A DNA stretch of 64,000 nt, taken from the NCBI RefSeq assembly GCF_964340395.1, contig NC_135555.1:19848947-19912946 (forward strand). The letters run 5' to 3'. This DNA is from Glandiceps talaboti. Lineage: Eukaryota > Hemichordata > Enteropneusta > Spengelidae. Made by a program: the position numbers and the translations under genes. A model generated the notes under the pieces. The model made no database searches, was not told the origin of the DNA, and saw nothing but the letters and a program-made list of their open reading frames with translations. This document shows positions 45,301 through 60,525 of this stretch, one piece after another (positions within the stretch are counted from its first letter, which is position 1; each line of letters starts with the position of its first letter).

Positions 45301-47368
45301 CAGCACTTCAGAATAAGACCTTTAATTTGATTCTGACACTTAGAGAATAGAATTGCGTTCATACGTTTTATTTTCAATTACGTTTTTATTGACTGATTCA
45401 AGTGTAGAATCGCTTCATACAACCGAGAACAAAAAATGCCATTAAAGCATGCCATAGTTTAACCCGCAGGAGTACATTTCCACGTCAGTTTGTATTCATT
45501 GTTAATAAGGCAGAACAACGGTGACAATCCTGGGGTATTAAGATTTTGAAAATTTGTGGTCTCAGAATTTGACTACTATTGACAATGATGATCTAATGAC
45601 AGGATGATTGACAGTTCTGACATCATAAAAAGAATGAATACAAATTGATTATTGAATGTCAATTTCAACTTATAATTTAATTTATCAACGAGTTGCCAAT
45701 AGCTTGTCAAGAGGTCTACTTGATAAGAAATGGCAGTTGAAAAAAAAAAAAAAGAAGTTGACAAGCATTCTATCATCTTGTATTTCATTATGTCGTAAGG
45801 AGTTGTTTGGATCGGTTGTTGAAAACGTACAGTGTATTTGGAGTGTGTGATCAGTTCGATTGTACGGTATCACATCAAAACAAGCTATAGTTTAGCATTT
45901 GGCGCTGATTAATACAACTTTGGTATCTTTTCTGTGTGTTATAGACCACCCACCCACAGCTGCATGTAGGTATTAAAAAAAACCTGCTTAACTTTCAGAG
46001 TCCTTGTACTGACTGACCTCTATAAACAAATATGGAGGGAAGCAATCTGAGAACAGAGAAAGTAATGAAACTTGACAGCTTACAGCTAAAACTTAATTTT
46101 TATTTAATAACAGAATCTAAATATTTGTTTTGGATTCTAGTAAAGATTGAAAAAAAAATTATAGTTTTCATATTATGTACACAAATGATTATTGTCACCT
46201 CAGTTTTTTTCAGTAGTAAAAAAAACCTGGTGACAATAATTATTATTCATAATTTCATGAATAACTTTTATTTCTTGGAAATTAACATAATTTTAGGACC
46301 ATTTAAAAAATAAGTACATTTTTTATGATTCCTGTCTAAAATTAAATTCAGATATGTAAAACTAATATTTTTGTTAAACAACTTTTGGCGGGCAAATAAC
46401 TTCTGCACAACTTCAAACTCAAACAAAGCTTATGATTTACAATCAGAACTGGAGTTCAAGGTAACCTTCAAACTGAAATATATTTGTGCAGAGAAAAGAG
46501 CTCTCTGATTTAAAAGCTTAATGTATACCCCAATTTTGATAGCATGCAGACAGTAATACTGGAAACAAAATTAGCACAATGGGGGTACAGAAATCTACTC
46601 AGTTGTAGCCCCACACATCACTGTCATTTCCTCGATTTATCATATTTTGAAATCATACATATAGTATCGAAATCGTACTAATATTTATACAGTCACTTTA
46701 ATGCAGTATCCCACCGCGATTGATAGCAGCCTAACTCGGCATGATAAGCCGTCCACATCATGCACTACCCTGACAGATTCAATCCTGTTTCAGATAACGA
46801 AAGTGCAGTTGTCAAAATGTAATGGTAGATCAAATCAACAAGATCAGACAACCAGTCGCTTACATAAGTACATGGCAACCCGACTGCGATAGTGAAATAT
46901 ACAAGAAAACCCTTGCACAACGTTAATGTATACAAACTATGTGTCCACCTGCTTCAAACAATTCGATATCCACTTGGGAATTCTAAAGGATGAACTCTTA
47001 TAGCAAACTAAAAGTGTCTAAATCTGTAACATCTTCTTAATAAAAAGGGTTACTGTGAATGATTGACATGCAGTTCAGAAAAATTCAATTTCCTAAAATG
47101 TTAGGAGATGAGTTGTTGGTGCAGATGGAGGGATGCTAATTTACTAGCTTACTAACAACATGATTGGTTTCTCCTTCAACTATTCTGACTGTCATTTCAA
47201 GAATCAGGTTGTATAAATTGATGGCCAGTGCTCACCATTTTTCAAGATCATTGGCTTAGTATAGAATGACATTAAAGTTTGCCTGTCGGTTCACATATTG
47301 TTCTCTGTGTTGTCTAGGTGATGTCTAGGTGGTGGCGTCATTGTCATCATTGTTATCATCATTGCATT

Positions 47369-47369
47369 G

Positions 47370-47402
<33 letters not shown>

Positions 47403-47495
47403 CTATCATCATCATAATCATCATCATCATCGTTGCCATCATCATCATCATCATCATCATTATCATCATCATCGTCATCATCATCGTTGCCATCA
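47369..47495. repeat. (ATC)n microsatellite
   Basis: CAT/ATC trinucleotide tract with a few variant units; a shorter sister tract is at 47592-47618. Poly-Asp, poly-Ile and poly-His frames here are repeat artefacts. Confidence 0.96.
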
Positions 47496-49529
47496 TTTCT
47501 TTCCATGCCGTTGAAACGGGTATCTTGTTTATTCTTATGTAAAGTACTTTTAACTTAAGTAAATAAAGTTTCTTGTGAAAAGTAAAAAAAAAGTCATCAT
47601 CATCATCATCATCATCTACCAGTATTTTAATATCTGTGACAATATATCATGGTAGTTCTAATTCACAGCATATGTCCATCAACCAGTGTTACCACTAAGG
47701 TCATTATATCTCGCTATATACAATATTTATATCACTACCATTTGCATTCAATTCAATGTCCAATAAAAGTTATCCATGGTTGTCCTGCAAACAGAGAAGG
47801 CCTGTGTAACCCATTTGTTCTACTTTATATATATCATTCCACTGTTCATTATATATTTCAAAATATTGAGCACTTAGTTTAAGAAAGACTTTTACAATGG
47901 AACAAATATGTAACAATTTACCTGTGAGGGGTATTCCCCTTGGGTTTACAGATAGCAATTCAATACATACAACGATACATTTGTGTACAAACTACTATTT
48001 AATGACCGAAGGCTTAGTCAAATTATCTAGATTGTTTAGATCTCTCTCATCCCCTGACCAAAGAAGATGATAACTTTTCACAGTTCTCAAATGGGGATAA
48101 TAACCTTTGGCATCAACATGAGGCAATAGTCACACCTGGTAGACAATACTCTGAAGAAATTAGAATGTTTGAAATGAGATCAAGGGTGCCATGTTGTCAC
48201 AGATTTATATTCCTGGCTAGAAAAAGTGATATCTCGTTGTCTAAGGGTGCAATGCACTCTACGGGAAGTCTATCGTTAATTGACAACCACAGGAATCATT
48301 GACATACACCCTCTTCATATTCCCGATGGATGAACGGAGTAATTTTTCACTATCTTCACAATTCAATGAGGTGAAAAATTCTCAAGCTTCGATTCAGGAC
48401 TCATTTTTGAGCCCTACCACATGGGAGGGGTGTTGGAATTCTGTTGTGGCCGTGGCTAAAACCACAAGAGCAAAAGACCTCTAAAAAACTGTAATGGACA
48501 TGCATATATCTCCTTTACAATTACATTTACACATATGCCCTACTTCAAGTTCAAACTCAAAAATTGGCATTTCAATGAATTTGTACAATTAAATTATAAC
48601 TGATGTCCTCGCTGAAGGCACTTTAAAGGTTTTAGTAATAATATCATATGGTACGGTAAATTTGTTGGTTTTGGGATGCAAAATTATATTTTAATGATTT
48701 TCAAAGCTGTCAATTCATATGGAGCCTGTGTATAATCTTTCAAAGACAAGGAAATTGCCTTCCCCCCACCCCTCATCCCTCCAACCCCACCCTTGTTCCT
48801 TTTTTGTTTGGCGTCAATACGATTGCTGAACTTCATTTTCGCACTTCTAGCCAAATTTAGAAAACTTTCATGCCTTCAATGATAAAATGTTTTGTATTTA
48901 CTACTGAGATGTTGATAAGTTGATTAAAATTTACTTCTAATGTGAGATATGGTGCTGGGTTTCTGGCGACAGTATTTTAATGTGTTTACCATCATGTTTT
49001 TGCATTGCATCAATCGTAGTGGTGTGACTGCTACAATTTTTAGCATGGCTTACATCATACACATGTCGATGTCACACTTGTGTATGTTCGTTTGGGGGGG
49101 GGGGGGTCCTAAATGAACGAAGTTCACTTATTCAAGCTTGTGCGACAGTTATTGAGTGATTGTCCCTTATGTAACTACAAACGTACTCGCTACCTACGTG
49201 AGGCATATTACATAAGGATCTTTCAGGCTAGTAATTTTGCCAAATTTTAATTAACTTAATTCATTATTAATTCACAATTTAAATTAATATTCATCGACAA
49301 TCGATGCATTTAAAGCAGTCAATGAATAAAAATGAATTTTATTTGAAGTAAAACATGTAATTTTCTGAATGAAAAAATTGCTGATTTGTTATGCACTACA
49401 CGACACATGCAAAACATAAGTTCCATTCGTAGTAATTTTTTTTATTCTCTCAAGGAAGAAAGCTTCGGGAACTTTCTCTTGTAGTTTTAAATTACCCATG
49501 CAAATAAATTTGAAATGATGTGAAAATTC

Positions 49530-49870
49530 TGTAGTAATGTTTCATTATCGACAAAAAATTTAAAGTATTGTTTTTCCTTGAAAAATTTATAATTATTAGA
49601 AAAATACTTTGTAATGTTTCATTATTGACCAAACACTGAAAGTGATTTTTTCCCCCCTGATAAATTTTTAAACTATTAGAAATATTACTTCATAAAGTTT
49701 CATGTCATTATCAACCAAAACATACACGAGTATTTTTTTTTTCATCCATAAATTTTGAATTATCAGAAAAATTACTTTCCCAATTTGTCTAATTGTGTTC
49801 TTCCACATAATATCATTTACGAACAATAGTAGCGATTGATAATAACTTCTGATAAATTGCAATATTTCTA
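49530..49870. repeat. Degenerate tandem repeat, about 80-90-bp unit
   Basis: TTTCATTAT(C/T)GAC(A/C)AA and ATAA(A)TTT...(A/T)ATTAGAAA recur at about 49540, 49618 and 49706. Confidence 0.7.
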
Positions 49871-50284
49871 TAATATTGATACAATCATATCATGTTTAGA
49901 TTGTAAATATCTTCAAGCTATGAAGCCTTCATACAACACCGTGAATAATATATAATACAAAAACAAATTTGTATAAACAGGATATTAGGTTTGTCGATGC
50001 AATATCATTTTGTATGACATCTGAAAATTGTGATGCAATTATTGAATATTAATCATGCATGAGCTATGTACATTTCATATCAAATGTTATTTTTTGATAA
50101 CTGGCACGTGAAATGGAACTTGAAATTACGTTTTTATTTGCACTGAGACAGGGTTTTTTGGTGAATGTGATGTTTTAATATAAAGTACACTGAAAGTTAC
50201 TTTTGTGCTTTGAAATTACTGACCATATAAAACTGATTTTTTTTTGTTTTTGAATGTAGTGAATAGTGATGTATTATTTATTAA

Positions 50285-50620
50285 ATATAATGCCTGTACA
50301 TAACTGACATGGTGTTTGTTATAACAGGATGTTAAATATGCACTCAATATGGAATCTACATTTTGAGGTGGTTATTATAACAGGGTGTTCACTGTACAAA
50401 GTTATTTTATTGTGAAGTGTTCATATAATGAAATATCACTTAATATGAAAACTACACTTTGCGGGAAATAAACTGGCGTTTGTTATAACAGGGCGGTAAG
50501 TATATTAAGTTTTTTTATTGTGAAGTGTTCATCTAGTGAAAAAATACACTCAATATGAAATCTACATTTTGAAGGAAATAAACTGGTGTTTGTTAAGACA
50601 CAGCGTGTTCCCTATACATA
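50285..50620. repeat. Degenerate tandem repeat, about 100-bp unit
   Basis: CACTCAATATGGAATCTACA, CACTTAATATGAAAACTACA and CACTCAATATGAAATCTACA start near 50341, 50437 and 50547, with GTTTGTTATAACAGG and TTATTGTGAAGTGTTCAT between them. Confidence 0.85.
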
Positions 50621-51721
50621 CTTATACCAAGTTTTTCATTGATTCAGAAGCCAGTGAAACATACATGTATTCTCATTTGCATTCTGCACTGAGGGAAATA
50701 GACATGATGGTGTGTGTTGTAACAGACTGTTCTCTACAACAGAATCTGTTATACGTCATTTATACATTCTTGCAAATCTCAGATTTGGGCATAATTATTA
50801 TTTTCTGTGGTATGTAGTATAGTGGTAAATAAGAGCTATTTCTGCTAGCTTTGTACTCAGTTACTACAGGTTCTAAAATAGTTTGACACTTCTAAGGAAA
50901 TATAGAATAAAATGGTGTTTTACTAAATGCATTGTTACTGCACCATTTTTTATAGGAGTAAAAACGGTAAAATCTACCCCTGACTGTTTATATTGAATCC
51001 GATAAAAATTGAGATTAAAAGTATAACAGAAAGTTATTTTTACAATACATGAGTTTTTTTCTCTCTTCACAAAGTTCTAAAAACCTAACAGAATCACCAC
51101 TGAGATTCCTCAGTATTTTTTGTGTTCACATCAAAACTCATTATATACAACTAGAGTCTATCACTTGACTTTTCCATTCCAAATCACGAACAGAAATCTC
51201 CAACAAGTTTGACGTAAGCCTGCTTTTGACAACGTGCAGTGAGAAAGTGACACATGGTTAGGACGAGAAAGGTCAGAGAGGTCGCAGTGACAAATCCTAC
51301 AGTGATGGAGTGAAGATGTTTATCAATGGTCTCTTTGTCCCGTTTATCGATGGTTATTGTTCATCCCCAAATACACTCCTCAAACAGCTTTCTGTATGAT
51401 AAATAAATACAACAATACGACCTTAATGATAACTGTTTGGGATACAATACAGGACGTAATTACAATGGACTTATAGCACTTCTTTCTTCATGTTTTCTGG
51501 AAAACTACTTCCTGTCTGATGTCAGCACAGTAGGAAGGTAGATACACTACAGCTGTTTTACATGTACGCGAACTTCAACACGATAACAGTCAAATTTAAC
51601 ACAAATTTCACACAAAAAACTAAATTTTTGTGAGTTTTTGATGATTTCTTTTGCCATTTTGGTTCAGAGTGGCGTTGATATCTCTCCTGTGGCAATAGTT
51701 GTCTTAGTTAACACTAAAATT

Positions 51722-51775
51722 CACACCCCCCACCACCCCCCCCCCCCCCCCCTCAAAAAAAAAAAAAAAAAAATT
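51722..51775. repeat. Poly-C then poly-A run
   Basis: A C-rich tract with about 16 consecutive C runs directly into TC and a poly-A tract. Confidence 0.95.
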
Positions 51776-53434
51776 GAAATCATATTTTTCGTTTTGTGAA
51801 TTTTTGACGATTTCTTGCATCATTTTAGTTGAGAATGATACAAATTTATCTCTCATACAGAAAGCTGTCAAAATTAAATGCAAGTTTCAAAAAAAGACAT
51901 TCAGAAAATTCAGTCAATGACTTTTGAGAAGTTCTTGAGGTTGGAAAGGATTAAAGGAATGGTCACATATTGTCAAAAACTGAAGTTATTTATATTACCC
52001 ATGACAGAAATCGTCAGTGAAAAGATTGTTACACAAAATATCTCAAGTGAAATCAATGAAGACAACAAAAGACCAAGGTTGTTAAAACACACTTGCTGTT
52101 TGTACTAATCAACACCAGAGTCAAATTGCATACTGATTTGTTGTTTTAAATGATCTCTTACAAGTACATCTGTTGTTTACACAAATCAATACCAGCACTA
52201 CTATGTTGTTTTAACCCTTATTTACTGACAAAACTTGTCTAAACCAATCAATTACACTGTTACAAACACACATCTGTTGTTCCAACCAATTCAAAACAAT
52301 TTTGTGGTCTCAACCAATCATATTGGTGTATACATCCAAACACATTGCCCTATTGTTTGAGCCAATTACACACACTGTAACAAACTGATCTTATCAGTGT
52401 GGAGGCAGCCACTCGGGAATTCCGAATCATACTTCGTCTTCAATCACTGATTTGAAAGTCTGTTAGACTTTAATAGAAACATTTGGAAGAGGGAGATGAC
52501 ATTATTCCAAAGTGGTCGCGACAATTTATCTGTGCATTCAATAAGTAGCCGAGTGAATAGAAATGGATGACAGACATACATCGAATCTGACATCTGACAT
52601 GCTGGCAGGAAATGAAACAGGGAACGAAAATATATTTTGTACTATGGTTTTTATTTCCCGGATAATAGTTCTCTGTAGGTTTCAAATGACTCTCTGATTA
52701 TTATGGATGGATTGTGAGTCGTTTACATGTTTCATGCTATCTCCATTGAAATTGAAAAATGATTTGGCTATGGTGTTTTGACAAGTGATGGCTGACAAAC
52801 AACGGAGGGAAAATTGCGACTCATTTTTGTGTTGTTCACTAAATCTTTAACAAGGGCATCTCATTGATATCCAACAGGACTAATTTTTCACTTCATGTGA
52901 GTTGGGGTTTTCTACGAATTTTACTAAAATGGGTAACTTCCACTGTAGAAAGTCCGTCCGAAAATCTTAGTCTAAAACTTGTTTGAAATTTTCAAGACTG
53001 TCACTTATTTGACAACCACCCAAAAACTTGCACCCTGGAATGCAGTCATGTAGAGATTTTTTTGTTCTCACTTTTCTCCTACCACGTCTGGCATTTCACT
53101 GTAACAGTCATATTTGAACCTAAAATTAGATAGTGATTTCCTGCGGTGATGTTGAATTTGTATGTGTACATCATATAGCTTAACCCTCTGAGTCAATTCT
53201 AATCATATGGTGATGCTAATGACGTCACCTCACAGTGGGATGACTATAAAACCCAGTATGAATTTATACCTGTTTTCTGGCCATAGCCTCATTACGAAAT
53301 AGGTTGTCAGCGAAATACCAGGAGTGGTAGAGGAAAAATGAGAGCAAAATCACCATATGACTGGATTCTAGGCTACAAAAACTGAAGGAGGAATAATTTT
53401 ACTTATTCCTCACTAGTTCACAAGATACGTCCCT

Positions 53435-53791
53435 ATCTGATTAAAATCTAATGTAGAGTACAAGGTGCTTTTTGACTGTTACATTTACTGTTATTTGTTC
53501 TTTTGTGAGCACTCATTACATAACACTATAGGCATTCCCGTACCAAATCTAAGCGCTGAGTGAATTCACTCAACAAATGAGTACGTGTAATATGCCGAAA
53601 CATACGCATACTATACTGTATTACAGTACTTTAGAGCACGAGCGCAGACAAAAATGTTATCATTATTGTTTGGTCATTCTCTTTCTTTCAAAGATGTATG
53701 TAGTGAGCGCTCACAAAAGAACGAACGACAGTAAACGTAACGGCCAAAAGGAAATCGCGCAGTGTACTCTACATCGGATTTTAAACAGATT
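53435..53791. mobile_element. Foldback element related to family B, copy 3
   Basis: Left end ATCTGATTAAAATCTAATGT, right end CTACATCGGATTTTAAACAG ATT. Inner arms TTCTTTTGTGAGCACTCA and TGAGCGCTCACAAAAGAA are inverted, but the middle differs from copies 1 and 2. GTCCCTA occurs on both flanks, offset by a few bases on the right. Confidence 0.7.
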
Positions 53792-54417
53792 AGATTTGTC
53801 CCTAACTTTATTACATTTTAGTTTGAAAAGTCTGACGTTTCATCAAACCACAAAGAAATGCCAACTTAATAATCTAAATTTACATTTTTAAGTTATTTTG
53901 AAAAATTAAATTGTTTAAAGTGATTTCTTATTAATATTTTACATTAAAGTGTAATTCTTGTATAACTTACATATCTGCAATATTACACATTTTTTTTCAG
54001 AAAACATTTCGATGACACTGAAAAATATAAGTATCAATTAATTTGTTTAAATAAATTTATGTTTTTCATCAAAATTCTCATATTTTTGTTCTGATGTTCT
54101 TTCAATATTTTTAGAGGTATAAATTGTCATTCAGTACTTCATAATCTTCACCCTTATTGATATGCTTCTGTTCAAAATATGAAAGTCATTTCCACTACAT
54201 GTAAGTATGAATTGAACATTTAAAGCAATGATACTGATATCTTCCTGAGAAAGAGGAAATTGCAAATAAAACTCCTAAATCATTTCCATAGCACAAATTA
54301 GATGAAAACATTGAATTCTGGTCAAATTGAAAACATGTACAAGTGATCACTGTAATTTATCACTATTTAAAAAAAAAAATTAATCAATAGATCCTCTTCA
54401 GTACTGTCACATTTACC

Positions 54418-54720
54418 TTTCCCGCCAAAATTATTTGAGCTACAAAACAACTGTTTTTGGTAACTATTCTAAATTAATTTTAGATTAAAATGATAGAAAT
54501 AGTCTTCAATGATAAATTGATATATATTAACATTGATTTGAAAGTGATATTTGTGTACAATTTCATGAAATGTAGCCATTAATTCCCGCTATAATTAGTT
54601 GAACAGAAATTCTTGTCTTTCAGTAACTTTTTACATATCACAACTTACTTTTAGATAAGAATGGTTCAAATAATCCTCAGTAATAAGGTTATGTATAAAT
54701 TTTCATTTGAAAACATTAAT
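54418..54720. repeat. Dispersed relatives of the 21830-22260 repeat
   Basis: TTTCCCGCCAAAATTATTTG, then ATTCCCGCTATAATTAGTTG, AACAGAAATTCTTGTCTTTC, TTTTTACATATC; these match the order of words at 21890-21950. Confidence 0.6.
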
Positions 54721-56944
54721 ATCGATGCAAATTCCACAAAAAACTGGGTTTCATATACCATCTTGTGTCTGACTGGTTGGGTTGACAGACAATACAGGCT
54801 GGAGAACTGGGCTCCAAAATCCAAAACATCTGGGTAGTCTACTCTATTTATAACAATTTTGCAGAATAATCAAATTAGTAAATTTACACATAGTGGTATC
54901 ACTTCTTTGTTCAAGGTAGTGAGAGAGAGTTAACAGAATTCCCAGGCTCATTACTGGGTTCACCAATAAAGTTACAATTGATGGATCACCAAATGTACAC
55001 ACTTTTTTTTCCAGCTTACCCTCCTCTGTTACCAAGTTTAAAATTTGAGTTAGTAAAACACTGGGCAATAAAAGTAAAATTTGTCAATTAAATTTGTGCA
55101 TTCTCTGTTCATTTTCGAAGGACCTTGAAAAGTCGAGTATGGTTTTGGATATAAAAAAAAATGCTGGCAGATGTTTCAAACAAGTTCTAATTTTAAAGCA
55201 ATTTTGTAGCAGCCTGTTTCAAATTTCCATATGATGATATGATATATTAATACATTGTTGGTATTTATTATGGATATTTTTAGCCTATAAACAATACTTA
55301 TTTGTCAAAGGTCAAAGTGCCATTTGCACAAATTTATGACTAAGTCTGCAAATATTAAAATAACCTGTCGAGGCTTTGGTCTAGTCAGGTTTGGTATCTC
55401 TTCAGAGTTACGAAGTGTCTTACTTTCATTTGAAGTCATGTGTTTGTTTTTCTTTTTAGTCTCATTTTTTTCTCTCCAGGTTTTTGTTAATGGCATTAGG
55501 TACATTTAAAGGTAAAATCCAACTTGAATTCTTTAGTTGTTAATAATACTGGGGTTCCCCACCAAAATTATGGGATATGTATAGTGTGGAAAAGTTACAC
55601 ATTTTTTTTTTTCAATACGCTCTACCTTTACTACCAGCGTTCCCAAACCTTAGCAAAAATATGAATATATGATGATCCACATTTCAGCCCAATTTTTCAA
55701 TCTTGCAATGAGTATAACTCAATCGGCACCTTTTCTTTGGATTAGATTCTAAATCAAGGTTCCACATACTTAATAGTCTAGTGCCTACATTTGTGGACAA
55801 CACATTGCAATTACTACAATCAAATGCACTCACATATAGGTAAAGTTGTTATTCTGGCACAAAAATCTGTGCTACCCCCACTGGGAGAAGGGTAAACGAC
55901 ACATATCAGTAGTAATTCATCACAAATTGACAGGCAGATGCAATTGGTTAGTTCCTTTAGGCAATTGCTCATTAACTGAACTCCACCTCTCCAGTCTGAA
56001 ACAAAAATCATGTGGGGGACGGGATAACATCATCATGTTTATATGAACACACTCGAGGGTAGCACAAATTTCTGTGTTAGAATAATGACTTTCCCTATAC
56101 ATTTGTGGAGATGATCGTAGTAATCGTAATGCATGGTATAGGAACTAGACTAGTAGTAGATCAGTATATTTACTGGTACAATAGCGACTACTTTACATAC
56201 CGATCATTGATTTGATAACCAACAATCACGAGAACTGTGTCAAAGCGCATGGAATTATAAACTATCAAAAAATTTGAACTGTACTTTTTAACAAAACAGT
56301 TAAATAAACACACATTGTATCTTTGAAAAAATGTCTGCCAACACCAACGTTCAAACTGTTGTCAATCAGTGGATTTGTAACCGAAAATTTAACTGTGCCA
56401 AAGTACATTGTACGCAAAAACTGTTCATGTATTATCGTAATGCGTTGAGTTATGATACCCTATATTCAATTGTTTCTTGATTTATTATCCTCATCATGAG
56501 ACTTGTAATCCGCCAAGTTTTCTACAGATCCCACTAAGATCATTTTCTATCATACATAATTTTTTATTATGCATCTACTTAATTGGTCTCAACTGATTTT
56601 CTTATAATGACACACCCCCATTTCCTATCTTCCGGTGCTTCGAATATATGTGATGCTCTTTTTTCTTCATAGAGCAATTTGTCAGAAACATCCTGCGATG
56701 AAAATGTGATGAAAGTCTACCGTTCTCAAACTGGCTTATGGTTAAAAAGTTTGTATTCGAAGCACGATAATATTTGTGTTTATATGCAAGCAGCACACAT
56801 GATTTGGAATAAATGTTGCAAGTACCTTACATTGAATATTTTATTTGCATTCTTATCTATTTCGGGGGTTAACAGACAGAAGCTAAGTCCTTCCAAAAAT
56901 ACTCAAGAGCTAACACAGTTGTAAACAATGTGTGTATCCTAATT

Positions 56945-57120
56945 AAACACACAGACAGGCAAACAGACAGACAGGTAAGCAGGCAGGCAGACAGACAGAC
57001 AGACAGACAGTAAGACAGGCAGGCAGGCAGGCAGACAGACAGACAGACAGACAGACAGACAGTAAGACAGACAGGCAGGCAGACAGAAAATCAGACAGAC
57101 TGACAGACTGACATGAAGGT
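56945..57120. repeat. (CAGA)n / (GGCA)n microsatellite
   Basis: ACAGACAG and GGCAGGCA tracts alternate with AGTAAGACAG spacers, giving a 60-70-bp higher-order repeat. Cys-Leu-Pro repeat ORFs are artefacts. Confidence 0.95.
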
Positions 57121-60029
57121 AGGCAGACATGTACATACATGAATAATGCTCACTTCTCTCAATCAGTTACTAGGGTCCTGACAAAAAACACATGTGAATG
57201 TTATTATATTAACACAGCTCTGCATCCTTACTAAATACATAAATGTACACAGATGTAGAAAGACAGACACAGACACAGATGCACAGACGTAGGCATACAC
57301 ACAGATGTACCGGTACATGTACACATCCAGCTAACTTCTTTCCATCTGCTCCTACACGAGATTCTAAATAAAACCTAGCAAAAACACACAGAATGTTAAC
57401 ACAGCTCTATATCCGACTCAACACATCTACCAGCCATCTAAAATAATGAATATGGCGAATTGTAAGCTTATTATTACAATGGTACGTTATTCTAATCAAT
57501 ACACTCAATATTGCTACCCGTTGCCTTATTGATCGTTTTACACGTCCCACAAAAGAGCTTTTGAAAACTATTGATTCCGCCATAATAATCATATATGAGC
57601 AATAAATTAAATGTAAACAAGCACTTTCAATAGATTTATGAATATTTCACTTGAATATACTAAACAGACATCTGATATAATGAAATTGTCGCATTTCAAA
57701 TAAAAATTGAATAATCATTGAATATAAAGAGTTTCATTTGGAGGGAATGTGTTTTTTGAAAATGCGACACAAAGAGTTATTTTATTTTTGATCAATAACA
57801 AAGCGATCTCTTCTGAAAAGACAGAGATATTAGGACATGAAAATTCTTTAAGATTTGCTAAAAACAGATATGATGAAAAGCTGATTTTCTGAACAACCGA
57901 TAGAAATATATTGACATACTGATGTAGCACTGCAAGGGAAGTTGTCAAAATAAAAGATGCATTCGTAAGAAAACTGTTTATATAGCAAAAAGTAATGAAA
58001 TTTGTTTCATGTTCATTCAAAATTCAAACATAAAACGTACCCTACTTTGTAAAGAAGAGAAATTATTACAGTACCATTCAAAAATTACATATCAGGACCA
58101 CTTTCCTAAATTGCAAACCAAAGAGTCATGGGATCGTTCGGCCAGATCTACAGAAAATGAACCCAACAAATTTGATCAGCAGGTCTTTTCACAAATCAGT
58201 GACATTGTAGGTACCAAAAATAACTACAGATAAATTGAGATGATCAGCAGAAAATTGATCAAAATTAGAACTAAAAGTACACATGAACAATGATAGGCAA
58301 TTGCACAATGTACTTACTTTACAGTTTACCGTCAAGAAATATTTTATCGCCCAAAAGTAAGAATTTTTTACCGCAAAAGTAACAAACAATTTTCAACCAA
58401 AAGTAACAAACATTTTGCCACCAAAATTTTGTTTTGTTAAATTTCTCTCCATTTTTTTGGCAAACCTCATTTGTAATTTTGACTGGGATTAAGAAAATAA
58501 TCTAATATATTGATTGATGTCAAAATATTTCATAAAAATATTAAATTTCTCCCCATAACATTAAATCTCCATATTAATCGCAAACTTCCATAATGTGGAC
58601 ATTATGTTTGACTGCGAACAATCATTACTGAATCTCATTCTTTTTATGAGCTACTCAGAGTTTAAGCTCTCACTATGAAAGTAACTACACTTCTGATTTA
58701 GCATTCTGTGTCATATTATCACGAATTCCACGCTTGATTAAGAATTATGAATTGTATCATGAAACTTTTGATGGAAAGACATCTTTCAAAATTATCGTCA
58801 GATGATGCATCCTCAGAGCAGTGGTGATTTTAAACTGATAAGATCCACGCTGTATGTCTTCATTATCATTAATCACAAGAGATAGATACAGCTTATACGA
58901 CACCTTGCGCTGATCAATTCCAAGCACTATTTACTAATCACAGAGAATTCTATGTTCTACAACCATATCTTTTTACCATATTCCTTCATAGCTTGGCCTT
59001 GACCTTGTTAGATGACATATTAATACTCCTTACACTATTTGACAAATTAATATTGTACACCTGCGCTTTTGAAATGATGATATTTACACAACAATCTGCT
59101 TCCCGGAGTAAATACGCTATTAACTTGATGTATGCGCTCTGTACCATGTGGTCATAATTTTTTCATAGTGGCTAATAGTACACTGAAGAAAAAGTACGCA
59201 TTCTCAATAATTTGAGAGCCATGATTTCCAACCTGATGGGTAGATTTTATCGCTACTTGAATTACCTTGGATCTTAATTACTCAAATATTTCAGCATTTT
59301 ATGACCAGAAAAGCTATAAATACAAAAGGTTAAGAGTTTTTCCCTAAAGACAATGAATTATCCCGTAGGACAAAATTGATTGATGTTGAACTAACACAGA
59401 ATGATGCATGGTGTGAAAAATGACTTACAATATACTTAAAAAATAACTGCATTGCATCTGCTATGAATCAGACGAAACACATTAATGTTAAGATGAACAA
59501 GCACGACTTCAAGTCCGATGTTTGCAGTCAATCATTTGGAGGGTTGTGGTTTCTCACTGAAGTAAATACAATACAAACAAGTTTGAATACCATTTTTATG
59601 GACTAGTGATTATAATGTAGGGTGTTCACACTGGACAAGTTGTCTCAATTCTATGGCAACTCTTATCTTAACCTAGCTAAAGAAAACAAATACGAAGAGT
59701 TTAAGTCAACCCTGAGGCAGAATAAGTTACATGTATGATGTAAGCAAGGTACATTTGTATAAGTTAATAGTTTTTGGTCTAACGTAAGTTTAAAGTCGAC
59801 AAATAATTCCATTTCATGATGTAGGACGTGTTTTACTTTCCTACATAAGGGTTACTGTTGAATGATTGTTTGGTATAAAATGTGTTCCTGCAAGGAACCA
59901 CACAATAAATTTTTGACTAGTTCGGAATTTCCGGGAATTTCCTCCCAGCTACTTCGCTGGTTGACATTTTCATATCGGTGATTATCATGTATATTATGTT
60001 CTAAATGGGGTCTGGGGTTGGCACCATTG

Positions 60030-60525
60030 GCCGCACACCCTACCTGACCTGATCAGTGGTACCCTGGGTCCTGTCCAAACGATTATGCCATCCAAAACAC
60101 TCACCATACAATCTATACACTGTAAATGATCAGCTAGTACTATATACCACATACGATATACATGTAGTATGTGACCTGTCCAACTCATATGTTACCCATC
60201 AACAAACTGAACATGTTTGCTAAGTGTGGATGTGCCAATTTTATACATAGGTGACCTGTTTGCATAATTACACAATTGTATATTATGATTCAACATCATT
60301 TTGACTATTATAGCATTGCCCTCCTGTCCAAACTGTGTAAATAATGCCATCTGAAAAGAATCAAGATGACTGGTCTATGCTATAGTAAATAATTACAATT
60401 AAGTATAAATAAACACATGTGACCTGTCTATATCACACGCTGTTGGTCAAGATGGCTTTGACCATTAGCATCACCTTCCTGTCCGAACTGTGTATACACA
60501 TACCATCTGAAACACTGACTAGGGA
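60030..60525. repeat. Degenerate tandem repeat, about 150-200-bp unit
   Basis: TCCTGTCCAAACGATTATGC, CTCCTGTCCAAACTGTGTAA and TTCCTGTCCGAACTGTGTAT are each followed by (C/T)CATC(T/C)(A/G)AAA. GTGACCTGT(C/T) recurs between them. Confidence 0.65.

Noticed and set aside
47291-47542. Poly-Asp, poly-Ile and poly-His ORFs
   Set aside because: Frames of an (ATC)n tract.
47770-47975. Minus open stretch ending SVNPRGIPLTG with a phase-1 donor GTAAAT, considered as an exon upstream of 39820
   Set aside because: No good acceptor or start codon and no similarity; the phase match alone is weak evidence.
48299-48484. Plus-strand ORF with MDERSNFSLSSQFNEVKNSQ
   Set aside because: Protein-like composition but no splice context, family motif or neighbouring exon.
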